Part shown: piece by piece, positions 37,298 through 45,719 of the stretch
Layout of the letters: every line of letters begins with the position of its first letter
Position numbering within the stretch: position 1 is the first letter of the stretch
Source: an uncultured Polaribacter sp.
Lineage (GTDB): Bacteria; Bacteroidota; Bacteroidia; Flavobacteriales; Flavobacteriaceae
DNA length: 64,000 bases
NCBI RefSeq assembly: GCF_947497695.1
Contig: NZ_CANMHM010000002.1
Location: 124,001 to 188,000, forward strand
Reading direction: 5' to 3'
Program-made: the position numbers and the translations under genes
The notes under the pieces: model-generated
The model's input: the letters and a program-made list of their open reading frames with translations, nothing else
Told to the model about the DNA's origin: nothing
Database searches by the model: none

Positions 37298-40200
37298 TTA
37301 TTTTTCTAGAGGAGATACAGAAGTATTTGTTTTAGCCTCGTTTTCTTTAATCTTTTTTAATTCTAATTGAGCTTCTGTAACAATATCTTTAAATTGTTGA
37401 AAATTTTTGATGACGCTTTCTAAAACAAAAGTAGCTTGATATACATCATTTAAACCGTAGTAATTTTTCCCCATCACAACATAACTTTTCACGGCCCAAT
37501 ATTTATAAGAAGAGTAATTCGCAATTAAATTCTGTATTACTATGTTAGAAGATGCATACTCTTTTTTCTGATTCTTAAAATAGGCATTAAAATAAAGTGC
37601 CTCTGCTTTTAACTCGCCAGAAGCATTATTTTCTACTTCTTTATAATATCTTTCTGCACTTAAAAAATCTTTGTTTTTAAATGAAGTACGTGCAATTATT
37701 ATTTTTGCATCATAAACTAACTTATCATCTAATTTATCTTTTGATAGTATTTTATGAGCGTATTCTTTTGCTAAACTCAGCATATTTGTTTGGTAATAAC
37801 CTTTCATCAAATTACTTTGAGCGTACAAAATGTTTTCTGTATTGTAAGCTTCTTTTTCAAGCCTAGTTAAAAGAGGCAACGCTTTATTAAACACCTCTTT
37901 TTCAAGATATATTTGTGATAGTTTACTTAAAGAGTCTTCACTAAATTCATTTTGCTCTTGAGCTATAACAACTTGATAGTAGGGAATTGATTTATCAAAT
38001 TCTCTGGCATTAAATAAAACATCTGCTAAATAGTAATTTGCCTTTAAACGATGTACTCCTTTAGCATAAGATTGTAAATATTTTTTGAGTGAATTTTTAA
38101 TATCTTCTTCCTCTTTAGATTCAAAATATTTATTTTCTGCAACAGCAAAAGCGGCATCATCAAGATCAGAATTTGTAACATTTACAAACTTTAAAGTTTT
38201 TACCCAACTTACATAACCATCTAAATTACCATCATCAATATAAACATTTCTTGCATTGGCAACTGCCTCTAAAGCATCTGGAGAATTAGGAAACTGACTT
38301 GCTACTTTTTTAAACTTTTCTAAAGCTTTACTGCCATTATTACCATTATAATACAACAAACCTTGCCTAACTAAAGCTTTTGGCAAAAACACACTATTAG
38401 AATGCTTATCAATTAATCGATTATAAGCTTCGTGTGCTTTTCCGTTTTCTTTTATTAATGTATAGGTATTTGCTAACTGAAACAAAGCATCATCTTTTAA
38501 AGTAGAAGTGCTGTAGTTATTTACAACATTTGTAAGTGCGTTAATTTTAGTTGCATTATCATCAACAAAACCATAACTCATGCCTATTTGGTATTGGGCA
38601 TAATCTGCCTCAGCACCTTTGTTCTGTAAAACTTCTGAATATGATTTTATAGCATTTCTAAAATTTCTTTGTGCATAATAACCATCTCCTAAACGAATTA
38701 AAGCATCTTCTTTTAAGTTTTTTTCTATGGCATTATTATTATTTAAAAAATTTCTAAAAGCAAAAGCAGCGTTTTTATAATCTTTCAATTTAAAACTTGC
38801 ATAACCAATATTATAATCAATCAAAGCAAACTCATTACTATTAGTAGTTACTTCTCTTTTTAATCTTATAAATTTATCGAAAGCTTGTTGATATTTCCCT
38901 AATCGATACAAAGATTCTGCCTCCCAATATCTTGCTTTATCTTTAATTGAGGTTTCTTGAGCTCTTTTTGCTTCTACAAAGTAAGGTAAAGAGGCTGCAA
39001 TTTTTTCATCATTAAACAATTGCAAACCTCTATATAAAGAAATTTCAGATATTAGAGCGGTATTTTTGCTATTGCTACGCTGACTTAAAAAAGCTAGAGC
39101 TCCATCATAATCTTGTTGATGAAGGTAAGATGAGACCACCAAATCGTTAATCTGTTCAAAAGAGGTAGAATTAGGATACTCTTTTAAATAATCTTGTAAA
39201 ACCTCTGCTACACTTTTAAAAGGGTTCCCTGCTTCGTAACTTAATTTTGCATAATTTAAAGCTGCATCCTCTTTAATTTTTTTACTAAAACTCATTTGAG
39301 AAGCTGTTTTAAAAGCATTTAAAGCTTCTAATTTTTTATCTAATTTAAGATAACATTCCCCTAGATGATAATAAGCATTCTGTGCAACAGCATTTTTTTC
39401 TCCAATAATTTTATTAAAATTACTAATAGCTTTTTCAAAGTCGTTTTGAGTATAATAAGCAAAACCTAATTGATAATAATCAACGTTGTTCCATTTTCCT
39501 TTTTTACCTCTATAATTTTTTAAATAAGCAATTGCTTCTTCGTATTTTTTTAAGTTAAAATAGCTCTCTCCTATGATTTTAGAAATCTCAGATTTTTCTG
39601 TTCGCTCTCGTCTATTTAATTTTTTTATGAGTTTTTTTCCTTCAACAATACAATATTGAAACTTACGTGCTTGAAAATTAATATCTAATAAATAATAGGC
39701 TGTTTTTGCTCGATATTTAGAATTGTTAGAAATTTTTAACAAAGTAGCTTCCGCAGTTTCAAAATCTTCTAATTTATAAGCGATATAACCATAATAATAT
39801 TTTGCATCATTACCATATTTAGGGTCATTTAGTAATAGCAGAAATAGTTTTTTTGCAGCAGTTAATTTTTTACTTACTACATAGGCATAACCCATTTTAA
39901 ATTGCAATTCCTTTTTATCTTGGTTTGACAATTGAGAAACATCAATTTTCTGATACCATTTAAGAGATTCTGCCACTTGCCTATTTGCATAATAATAATT
40001 GGCTACATTAAAAATTGCTGAACTTTTTTTGGTGCTAGCAGGGTTTTCTTCAATAAAAGCCAACACTTTTTCATCTGCATTTAATTGGTTTAATTTTACC
40101 CCACACATTGCATTGTAATAGGCAATGTTTGTATGCAAATTAGTATTTAAAAAAGTTTTAACATCTATAGAATGTAACACCTCTTGTGCTGCAGCATACG

Positions 40201-40342
40201 CCTTGCTATTATATAGTTTTACGGCCTTATTGTATAATGAAGCCACACTAACTTCTGCTATGGTTTGCTGACTGTAACAAGTTACTGAAATTAAAAAAAC
40301 AAAACCAATTAAAAACCGTTTTTTAAAAAAAACAAACCTCAT
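37298..40342 (-). CDS. Large tetratricopeptide-repeat exported protein
   Basis: This 1014-residue protein has a signal peptide (about 1-25, FVFLISVTCYSQ) and then TPR helices almost throughout, with repeated patterns such as AYYHLGECYLKLDKKLEALNAFKTA, YQLGFAYYTQNDFEKAISNFNKI and DALIRLGDGYYAQRNFRNAIKSY. Such proteins scaffold protein complexes in the periplasm. It is transcribed ahead of the plugless barrel gene and divergently from ftsE. No enzymatic domain was seen. Confidence 0.88.
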   Translation of the reverse strand: MRFVFFKKRFLIGFVFLISVTCYSQQTIAEVSVASLYNKAVKLYNSKAYAAAQEVLHSIDVKTFLNTNLHTNIAYYNAMCGVKLNQLNADEKVLAFIEENPASTKKSSAIFNVANYYYANRQVAESLKWYQKIDVSQLSNQDKKELQFKMGYAYVVSKKLTAAKKLFLLLLNDPKYGNDAKYYYGYIAYKLEDFETAEATLLKISNNSKYRAKTAYYLLDINFQARKFQYCIVEGKKLIKKLNRRERTEKSEISKIIGESYFNLKKYEEAIAYLKNYRGKKGKWNNVDYYQLGFAYYTQNDFEKAISNFNKIIGEKNAVAQNAYYHLGECYLKLDKKLEALNAFKTASQMSFSKKIKEDAALNYAKLSYEAGNPFKSVAEVLQDYLKEYPNSTSFEQINDLVVSSYLHQQDYDGALAFLSQRSNSKNTALISEISLYRGLQLFNDEKIAASLPYFVEAKRAQETSIKDKARYWEAESLYRLGKYQQAFDKFIRLKREVTTNSNEFALIDYNIGYASFKLKDYKNAAFAFRNFLNNNNAIEKNLKEDALIRLGDGYYAQRNFRNAIKSYSEVLQNKGAEADYAQYQIGMSYGFVDDNATKINALTNVVNNYSTSTLKDDALFQLANTYTLIKENGKAHEAYNRLIDKHSNSVFLPKALVRQGLLYYNGNNGSKALEKFKKVASQFPNSPDALEAVANARNVYIDDGNLDGYVSWVKTLKFVNVTNSDLDDAAFAVAENKYFESKEEEDIKNSLKKYLQSYAKGVHRLKANYYLADVLFNAREFDKSIPYYQVVIAQEQNEFSEDSLSKLSQIYLEKEVFNKALPLLTRLEKEAYNTENILYAQSNLMKGYYQTNMLSLAKEYAHKILSKDKLDDKLVYDAKIIIARTSFKNKDFLSAERYYKEVENNASGELKAEALYFNAYFKNQKKEYASSNIVIQNLIANYSSYKYWAVKSYVVMGKNYYGLNDVYQATFVLESVIKNFQQFKDIVTEAQLELKKIKENEAKTNTSVSPLEK

Positions 40343-40478
40343 ATATTTATATTTGACATCTTAAATGAATAACGAACTTTTTTATTTTTTGTTTGATGAT
40401 TCAAAAGAAATCTACAAACATTTTACATCAAATGTAAGAATAGTTTATAATTCATAGTAAATAATCGTTAGAAACTTT

Positions 40479-40486
40479 TAAGTTTG
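40479..40486 (+). promoter_or_regulatory. -7 box of the ftsE promoter
   Basis: TAAGTTTG matches TAnnTTTG, 17 nt before the ftsE ATG. Confidence 0.5.
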
Positions 40487-40503
40487 TAGAAACAAATTAT
40501 TTT

Positions 40504-41190
40504 ATGGAAAAACCAGTTTTACATTTAGAAAATGCGGATATCTATCAAAGAGATAATTTGGTGTTATCTAAAGTTAATTTAACCATTCAAAAGGGTAATT
40601 TTTACTATTTAATTGGTAAAACAGGAAGTGGAAAAAGTAGCTTAATGAAAACTTTATATGGCGATTTAAAGTTACAAAGAGGTATTGGAACTATTGTAGA
40701 TTTTGATTTAAAAAAGATTAAAGAAAAAGAAATTCCTTTTTTAAGAAGAAAAATAGGCATTGTTTTTCAAGATTTTAAATTATTAAATGACAGAACTGTT
40801 TTTGGTAATTTAGAATTTGTACTAAAAGCAACAGGTTGGAAAGATAAAAAGAAAATTAAAGAAAAAATTGACGAAGTTTTAGATAAAGTGGGTATGAAAA
40901 CCAAATACTATAAAAAAACATTTGAACTTTCTGGAGGAGAACAACAGAGGGTTGCCATTGCAAGAGCTTTGTTAAACGACCCTGAATTAATTTTAGCAGA
41001 TGAACCTACAGGAAATTTAGATCCAAAAACATCATTAGAAGTGATGGAACTTTTAAATAAGATTCATAAAAGTGGCAAAACAATTTTAATGGCAACACAT
41101 GATTATCAGTTAATTGTAAAATTTAAACAAAAAACTTTAAAATGTGAAGGTGGAGAATTGTTTGAAGTGATGCAAAAAACAACAGCTTAA
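40504..41190 (+). CDS. ftsE: Cell division ATP-binding protein FtsE
   Basis: FtsE is the ATPase of the FtsEX complex, which controls cell-wall hydrolases at division. The 228-residue ABC protein has Walker A GKTGSGKSS (38-46), signature LSGGEQQR (142-149), Walker B LILADEPTGNLD (162-173) and the H-loop in MATHDYQ. The sequence around IVFQDFKLLNDRTVFGNL is typical of FtsE. No ftsX is adjacent, so its partner lies elsewhere. A glycosyltransferase gene follows after 20 nt. Confidence 0.9.
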   Translation: MEKPVLHLENADIYQRDNLVLSKVNLTIQKGNFYYLIGKTGSGKSSLMKTLYGDLKLQRGIGTIVDFDLKKIKEKEIPFLRRKIGIVFQDFKLLNDRTVFGNLEFVLKATGWKDKKKIKEKIDEVLDKVGMKTKYYKKTFELSGGEQQRVAIARALLNDPELILADEPTGNLDPKTSLEVMELLNKIHKSGKTILMATHDYQLIVKFKQKTLKCEGGELFEVMQKTTA

Positions 41191-41210
41191 TTCGTAATAA
41201 ATTTAAGCCA

Positions 41211-42311
41211 TTGAAAAAAAAAAATAAAATTTTTGTAGCTGTAACAAATGATGTCTCAACAGATTACAGAGTGCATAAAATCTGTAATTACCTTGTAAAT
41301 AAAGGTTTTGAAGTACTTGTTTATGGTAGAGTTTTGCCAAACACAATTCCTGTTAAAAGAGCTTATAAAATTGTTAGGAAAAAGCATTTTTTTAATAATA
41401 ATTTTCTTTTTTACGCTGAATATAACATTCGATTGTTTTTATTTTTGTTGACTAAAAACTTCAATCACATCATTTCTAATGATTTAGACACATTACCTGC
41501 TTGTTTTTTTGCTAGTAAACTAAAAAACACAGATTTGGTGTATGACAGCCATGAACTTTTTTCTGAAGGTCCTGAATTACAAGGTAGAAAGTTTGTACAA
41601 AATTTTTGGCGAAAACTAGAAGACTATTTTCTCCCTAAAATAAAAAAAGCATACACTGTTAGTCAATCTATCGCTGAATTTTACGATGAAAAATATAATA
41701 ATAAAATGGGGGTTATTAGAAATGTACCCTTAAAAAACGATCATTTTTTATCTGAAAAGGTATCATTTCCAACAGAAAAAAGAACCATATTATATCAAGG
41801 TATTTTAAACCCTGGAAGAGGAATTAAACCTATGGTTAAAGCTTTAAAATTTATAGAAAATTTAGATTTAATTATTATTGGTTATGGCAAGGTAGAACAA
41901 GAATTAAGAGATTTTGTAGCGAAAGAAAAAATGGAAACAAGAGTTCATTTTTTAGGAAGAATTGACAGACATCAATTGATTAATTACACTAAACTAGCTA
42001 CTTTAGGTATGGTTTTAGAAGAACCCTTGGGTTTAAGTTTCACTTATTCTTTACCTAATAAATTATTCGATTATATTCATGCAGAAATACCAATAATTGC
42101 AGGTAATATGCCAGAAATTTCAAGAATTATCAACAATTACAAAGTTGGTGTTATGGTTGATGATTATTCTCCAGAAAAAATTGCAGAGAAAATTAATAAA
42201 ACTTTAGAAGATGAAATGCTTTTAAAAAGTATAAGAGAAAATCAAAAAACAACAAAAGAAATTTTGTGCTGGGAAACTGAATCAAAAAAATTAGACAACT
42301 ACTTTAAATAA
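41211..42311 (+). CDS. GT4-like glycosyltransferase, TTG start
   Basis: This 366-residue protein looks like a GT-B fold glycosyltransferase of family 4. The N-terminus KIFVAVTNDVSTDYRVHKICNYL is a common opening of flavobacterial members, and the C-terminal domain has LYQGILNPGRGI, FLGRIDRHQL and SLPNKLFDYIHAEIPIIA, the nucleotide-sugar part. There is no ATG at the right place; the TTG at 41211 gives the full conserved N-terminus, so I use it. It follows ftsE by 20 nt and is followed in the same frame by a GT2 gene. It probably decorates lipopolysaccharide or another surface glycan; the sugar is unknown. Confidence 0.88.
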   Translation: MKKKNKIFVAVTNDVSTDYRVHKICNYLVNKGFEVLVYGRVLPNTIPVKRAYKIVRKKHFFNNNFLFYAEYNIRLFLFLLTKNFNHIISNDLDTLPACFFASKLKNTDLVYDSHELFSEGPELQGRKFVQNFWRKLEDYFLPKIKKAYTVSQSIAEFYDEKYNNKMGVIRNVPLKNDHFLSEKVSFPTEKRTILYQGILNPGRGIKPMVKALKFIENLDLIIIGYGKVEQELRDFVAKEKMETRVHFLGRIDRHQLINYTKLATLGMVLEEPLGLSFTYSLPNKLFDYIHAEIPIIAGNMPEISRIINNYKVGVMVDDYSPEKIAEKINKTLEDEMLLKSIRENQKTTKEILCWETESKKLDNYFK

Positions 42312-42317
42312 AAACTT

Positions 42318-43064
42318 ATCAACCCTAAAATATCCATAATAATTCCTGTTTTAAATAATCTTGATGGATTAAAAAAAACAATACAGAGCATTCAAAACCA
42401 AACTCTAAAAGATTTTGAAGTTTGGATAATTGATGGAGCTTCTAAAATTGAAACGCAAAAATATTTAGAAACACTCTCTACCCCTTTTTTCTATAATTCA
42501 GAAAAAGACAAAGGTATTTATGATGCCATGAATAAAGGCATTTTAAAATCTAAAGGAAATTGGTTGTATTTTATAGGAAGTGGAGATGTTTTAGAAAACA
42601 AAACAGTTTTAGAAGATGTCTTTTCAAAATCTTATGCAAACGATATCTCACTAATTTCTGGAAGCATTATTTATCAAGGAGAAACAGTGCCTTTTATCTA
42701 CAGTAAAATTAAAAAAATAAAAAAACCTTCTTGGAATTTGTTTATGTGGATTAGAAATGGCTTACATCACCAAGGTACGTTTTACAAAAGAGATTTATTT
42801 GCACAAACCAACTATAGTCTTAAATATCCTGTATTTTCAGATTATTGGTTTAATATATTACTTTACAAAAAGAATAGAAAATGCATCATAAAAAATATTT
42901 TAATTGCTAAATGCAACTCAGAAGGGGTTTCTAAAATTGGCAATTGGAGTTGTTACAAAGAAGAAATTAAAATCAAAACAGCTCTTACATCTTTCCTTTT
43001 ATTCCCTTTATTTTTTATCTTAGCATTCATTAAATATTTTTCTAGACAAATTATAAATGGTTAA
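42318..43064 (+). CDS. GT2 glycosyltransferase with no standard start codon
   Basis: The reading frame is open from the stop of the preceding gene (TAA 42309-42311) to 43064 and encodes a complete GT2 N-terminus: NPKISIIIPVLNN, TIQSIQNQTLKDFEVWIIDGAS and EKDKGIYDAMNKG. No ATG, GTG or TTG occurs in frame before the ATG at 42528, which would delete the nucleotide-sugar-binding half. Initiation at ATC (42318) or another ATH codon, coupled to the upstream stop, is the most economical reading; readthrough of the TAA is another. The frame is intact, so I do not call it a pseudogene. It overlaps the next gene by 8 nt. Confidence 0.75.
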   Translation: MNPKISIIIPVLNNLDGLKKTIQSIQNQTLKDFEVWIIDGASKIETQKYLETLSTPFFYNSEKDKGIYDAMNKGILKSKGNWLYFIGSGDVLENKTVLEDVFSKSYANDISLISGSIIYQGETVPFIYSKIKKIKKPSWNLFMWIRNGLHHQGTFYKRDLFAQTNYSLKYPVFSDYWFNILLYKKNRKCIIKNILIAKCNSEGVSKIGNWSCYKEEIKIKTALTSFLLFPLFFILAFIKYFSRQIING

Positions 43065-43875
43065 AACAAGGCATGAAATATCATTATTAATAGCTGAAAA
43101 GTTATTATCTCAAAAAGAAGATTTAAAAAAACAATTTTCTGAGAGTAAAAATGAGATTGGTTATTTTTATATTGATAATTTATTACCTGAAGAACTTTGT
43201 CTTAAAATTTACGAGAATTTTCCGAAATTATCTGAAGCTGAATTAAGAAAAGATTTTAGAGAATATAAATATATTGCTTATCAAATGAATAAATATCATG
43301 CTCTTTTAGAAGAGGTTATTTATGCATTTCAAGAAGACAATGTAGTTAAATTGGTATCAGAAATATGTGATATTAACCAAGCACTACCAGACAAAAACCT
43401 TTATGCTGGTGGCCTCTCATTAATGAGTAAGGATAATTATTTAAGCACACATTTAGATAACTCACATGACAAAGACAGAAATTTATGGCGTATTTTAAAT
43501 CTGCTTTATTATGTTGCTCCAGACTGGACTTTAGAAAACGGTGGTAATTTAGAACTGTGGAACAAAGGTTTAAAAAATGATCCAAAGACAATTATTAGTA
43601 AATTTAATAGACTGGCTGTAATGGCTACTCACCAAAATTCTTGGCATTCTGTAAATAAGGTAACTACTGATAAAATTAGATGTTGTGTTTCTAATTACTA
43701 TTTTTCTGAAACACCTTTATTAGAAGAAGATCGTTTTCATGTGACCACTTTTAGAGGACGCAAATCTGGAGGACTTAAAGATTTATTGTTAAAATTTGAC
43801 AATTCTCTACGTTCTAGTGTTCGTAAAGTTTTTAAACAAGGAATTAGAGAAAATCCTCACAAATATCAAAAATAA
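43057..43875 (+). CDS. 2-oxoglutarate/Fe(II)-dependent oxygenase-like protein
   Basis: This 272-residue protein has a plausible double-stranded beta-helix oxygenase core: His132-x-Asp134 (STHLDNSHD) and His197 (NSWHSV) for iron, and Arg208 (KIRCCVSNYYFS) for 2-oxoglutarate. The pattern resembles prolyl-hydroxylase-type 2OG oxygenases found in glycan gene clusters. Its ATG overlaps the GT2 stop, so it is translated with that gene. It may hydroxylate a sugar, lipid or peptide of the same surface structure; the substrate is unknown. Confidence 0.75.
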   Translation: MVKTRHEISLLIAEKLLSQKEDLKKQFSESKNEIGYFYIDNLLPEELCLKIYENFPKLSEAELRKDFREYKYIAYQMNKYHALLEEVIYAFQEDNVVKLVSEICDINQALPDKNLYAGGLSLMSKDNYLSTHLDNSHDKDRNLWRILNLLYYVAPDWTLENGGNLELWNKGLKNDPKTIISKFNRLAVMATHQNSWHSVNKVTTDKIRCCVSNYYFSETPLLEEDRFHVTTFRGRKSGGLKDLLLKFDNSLRSSVRKVFKQGIRENPHKYQK

Positions 43876-44061
43876 ATTTAGACATCATTATTTACTCTAA
43901 AATATTTAATTTTATAAAAATTTGCTATTCTTAATTTCACAATTAAAACACCTTTTTTTTTACAAATCTTATTTTATTAATAAAAAATTCTCTATCAGTC
44001 ATATATTTATGTATATTTACAGATATTCAATAATTAACCAAACCAAACTAATTCAAATAAA

Positions 44062-44253
44062 ATGTGTAAATGTCCTTCATGCTCATCAGGTCTAAGCAGA
44101 AGATTAGTTAGAACATTCTTCTTAAAATTAATACCTAAAGCAAAATTATACAAATGCCATAAGTGTAAAACTAAATTTATAAACATTCCTTATCTTTTTA
44201 CATCAATAAAGCTAAAGAGTGGTCATATACAAGAGTTTTGTAGTACCGAGTAA
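44062..44253 (+). CDS. Small zinc-ribbon-like protein
   Basis: This 63-residue protein has two CxxC pairs, Cys4/Cys7 and Cys32/Cys35, separated by a basic segment (RRLVRTFFLKLIPKAKLYKCHKCK). This suggests a zinc ribbon. I recognise no family. It stands alone between the glycosyltransferase cluster and mdh, with a strong terminator downstream, which supports it being a real transcription unit. Confidence 0.6.
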   Translation: MCKCPSCSSGLSRRLVRTFFLKLIPKAKLYKCHKCKTKFINIPYLFTSIKLKSGHIQEFCSTE

Positions 44254-44309
44254 AACATCTTTTTAAACAATAACAATACTAGCAATCTCTTTCTATTAAA
44301 ATAATTCAT

Positions 44310-44360
44310 TTTCTACAAATACTAAAATTCGTTTTGGTATTTGTAGAAATAGTTTTTTTT
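44310..44360 (+). terminator. Strong terminator with UUCG loop
   Basis: An 18-bp stem (44310-44327 with 44332-44349, one G-U pair) closes a TTCG tetraloop and is followed by TAG and a run of eight T. It ends the small zinc-ribbon gene's transcript. Confidence 0.9.
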
Positions 44361-44589
44361 AAAAAATTTATAAAGAACAAAACCTATACTCTTTATTTTT
44401 TTAAACAATGTTATTATAATTAATTTCTTCTCCAAAAAAACTACCATTAAAAGTTAATTGTTATATAATCCCTGTTGTTAAACAACTAATAAAATCAACT
44501 CTCAAACTTTTTTATATAGAAGAAAATAAGTGAGAAAAAAGCACTAACTATCTAATATATTTTTAGACAATTAAAGGCAATTCTGATGA

Positions 44590-44605
44590 TATTTTTGTAC
44601 TTTTG
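44590..44605 (+). promoter_or_regulatory. Two tandem -7 boxes before mdh
   Basis: TATTTTTG and TACTTTTG lie end to end and each fits TAnnTTTG. Either could drive mdh, with an mRNA leader of about 35-50 nt. Confidence 0.45.
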
Positions 44606-44644
44606 CTGACTTAATATTTCGAATATAATCTTAAAAATAAAAAT

Positions 44645-45571
44645 ATGAAAGTTACAGTAGTTGGAGCTGGTGCAGTAGGTGCAAGTTGTGCAGAATATAT
44701 TGCCATTAAAGATTTTGCTTCTGAAGTAGTTATTTTAGACATTAAAGAGGGTTTTGCAGAAGGTAAAGCAATGGATTTAATGCAAACTGCTTCTTTAAAT
44801 AGTTTTGATACCAAAATTACAGGTAGTACAAATGATTATGCTAAAACAGCAAATTCTGATGTTTGTGTAATTACATCTGGTATACCAAGAAAACCAGGTA
44901 TGACTCGTGAAGAGTTAATTGGTATAAATGCAGGAATTGTAAAAACAGTTTCAGCTAATTTAATAGAGCAATCTCCAAACACAATTATCATCGTAGTTTC
45001 TAACCCAATGGATACTATGACTTATTTAGTTCATAAAACAACTGGATTGGCTAAAAACAAAATTATTGGAATGGGTGGAGCTTTAGATTCTGCACGTTTT
45101 AAATATCGTTTAGCTGAAGCTTTGGGTGCACCTATTTCTGATGTTGATGGAATGGTAATTGGAGGACATTCTGATAAAGGAATGGTTCCTTTAACAAGAT
45201 TAGCTACTAGAAATTCAGTACCAGTTTCTGAATTTATTTCAGCAGAAAGATTAGAAAAGGTTGCTGCAGAAACTAAAGTTGGTGGTGCAACCTTAACTGG
45301 TTTATTAGGTACTTCTGCTTGGTACGCTCCTGGAGCTGCTGTAAGTGGAATGGTGCAAGCAATTGCTTGTGATACTAAAAAAATATTCCCTTGCTCTACT
45401 TTATTAGAAGGAGAATTTGGCTTGAGTGATTTATGTATTGGAGTTCCTGTTGTTTTAGGTAAAAACGGAATTGAAAGCATTGTAGAAATCAATTTAAATG
45501 ACGCTGAAAAAGCTCATTTAGCAACCTCTGCAGAGGGTGTTAAAGCAACTAACGGTTTGTTAGAACTTTAG
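44645..45571 (+). CDS. mdh: Malate dehydrogenase
   Basis: This NAD-dependent enzyme interconverts malate and oxaloacetate in the citric acid cycle. The 308-residue protein has the dinucleotide motif GAGAVG (7-12), the substrate loop PRKPGMTREE with Arg82 and Arg88, Asp148-x-x-Arg151 and catalytic His175 in GGHSDKGM. Arg82 in this loop supports malate rather than lactate specificity. The stop codon lies within the first unit of a 7-bp tandem repeat. Confidence 0.96.
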   Translation: MKVTVVGAGAVGASCAEYIAIKDFASEVVILDIKEGFAEGKAMDLMQTASLNSFDTKITGSTNDYAKTANSDVCVITSGIPRKPGMTREELIGINAGIVKTVSANLIEQSPNTIIIVVSNPMDTMTYLVHKTTGLAKNKIIGMGGALDSARFKYRLAEALGAPISDVDGMVIGGHSDKGMVPLTRLATRNSVPVSEFISAERLEKVAAETKVGGATLTGLLGTSAWYAPGAAVSGMVQAIACDTKKIFPCSTLLEGEFGLSDLCIGVPVVLGKNGIESIVEINLNDAEKAHLATSAEGVKATNGLLEL

Positions 45572-45599
45572 ACTTTAGACTTTAGACTTTAGACTTTAG
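45565..45599 (+). repeat. Five tandem copies of ACTTTAG
   Basis: Five perfect 7-bp units run from 45565 to 45599. The first supplies the last codons and the stop of mdh. Changes in copy number would not alter the protein because the stop sits in the first unit. Confidence 0.9.
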
Positions 45600-45607
45600 A
45601 CAAAATT

Positions 45608-45639
45608 AAAAAATCCAACTCTTCTGAGTTGGATTTTTT
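45608..45639 (+). terminator. mdh terminator
   Basis: AAAAAATCCAACTC (45608-45621) pairs perfectly with GAGTTGGATTTTTT (45626-45639) over a TTCT loop. Confidence 0.92.
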
Positions 45640-45693
45640 CTTTTATAATAGATCAAGCTTAATTTGCAGACTTCTTGTAAAACATAAAAAATG

Positions 45694-45701
45694 TATGTTT
45701 G
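45694..45701 (+). promoter_or_regulatory. -7 box of the recQ promoter
   Basis: TATGTTTG fits TAnnTTTG and ends 18 nt before the recQ ATG. Confidence 0.5.
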
Positions 45702-45719
45702 TAATTCAATTGCTAAAAA

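Larger units (their letters stand above)
44254..44644. other. Intergenic region before mdh
   Basis: The region holds the hairpin terminator at 44310-44360 and two overlapping-type promoter boxes before mdh (TATTTTTG at 44590-44597 and TACTTTTG at 44598-44605). The stretch 44361-44589 shows no gene or structure that I can support. Confidence 0.55.

Noticed and set aside
45031..45492. 153-codon minus-strand frame opposite mdh
   Set aside because: It lies entirely antisense to a well-supported gene, has no recognisable domain and shows the composition of a shadow frame.
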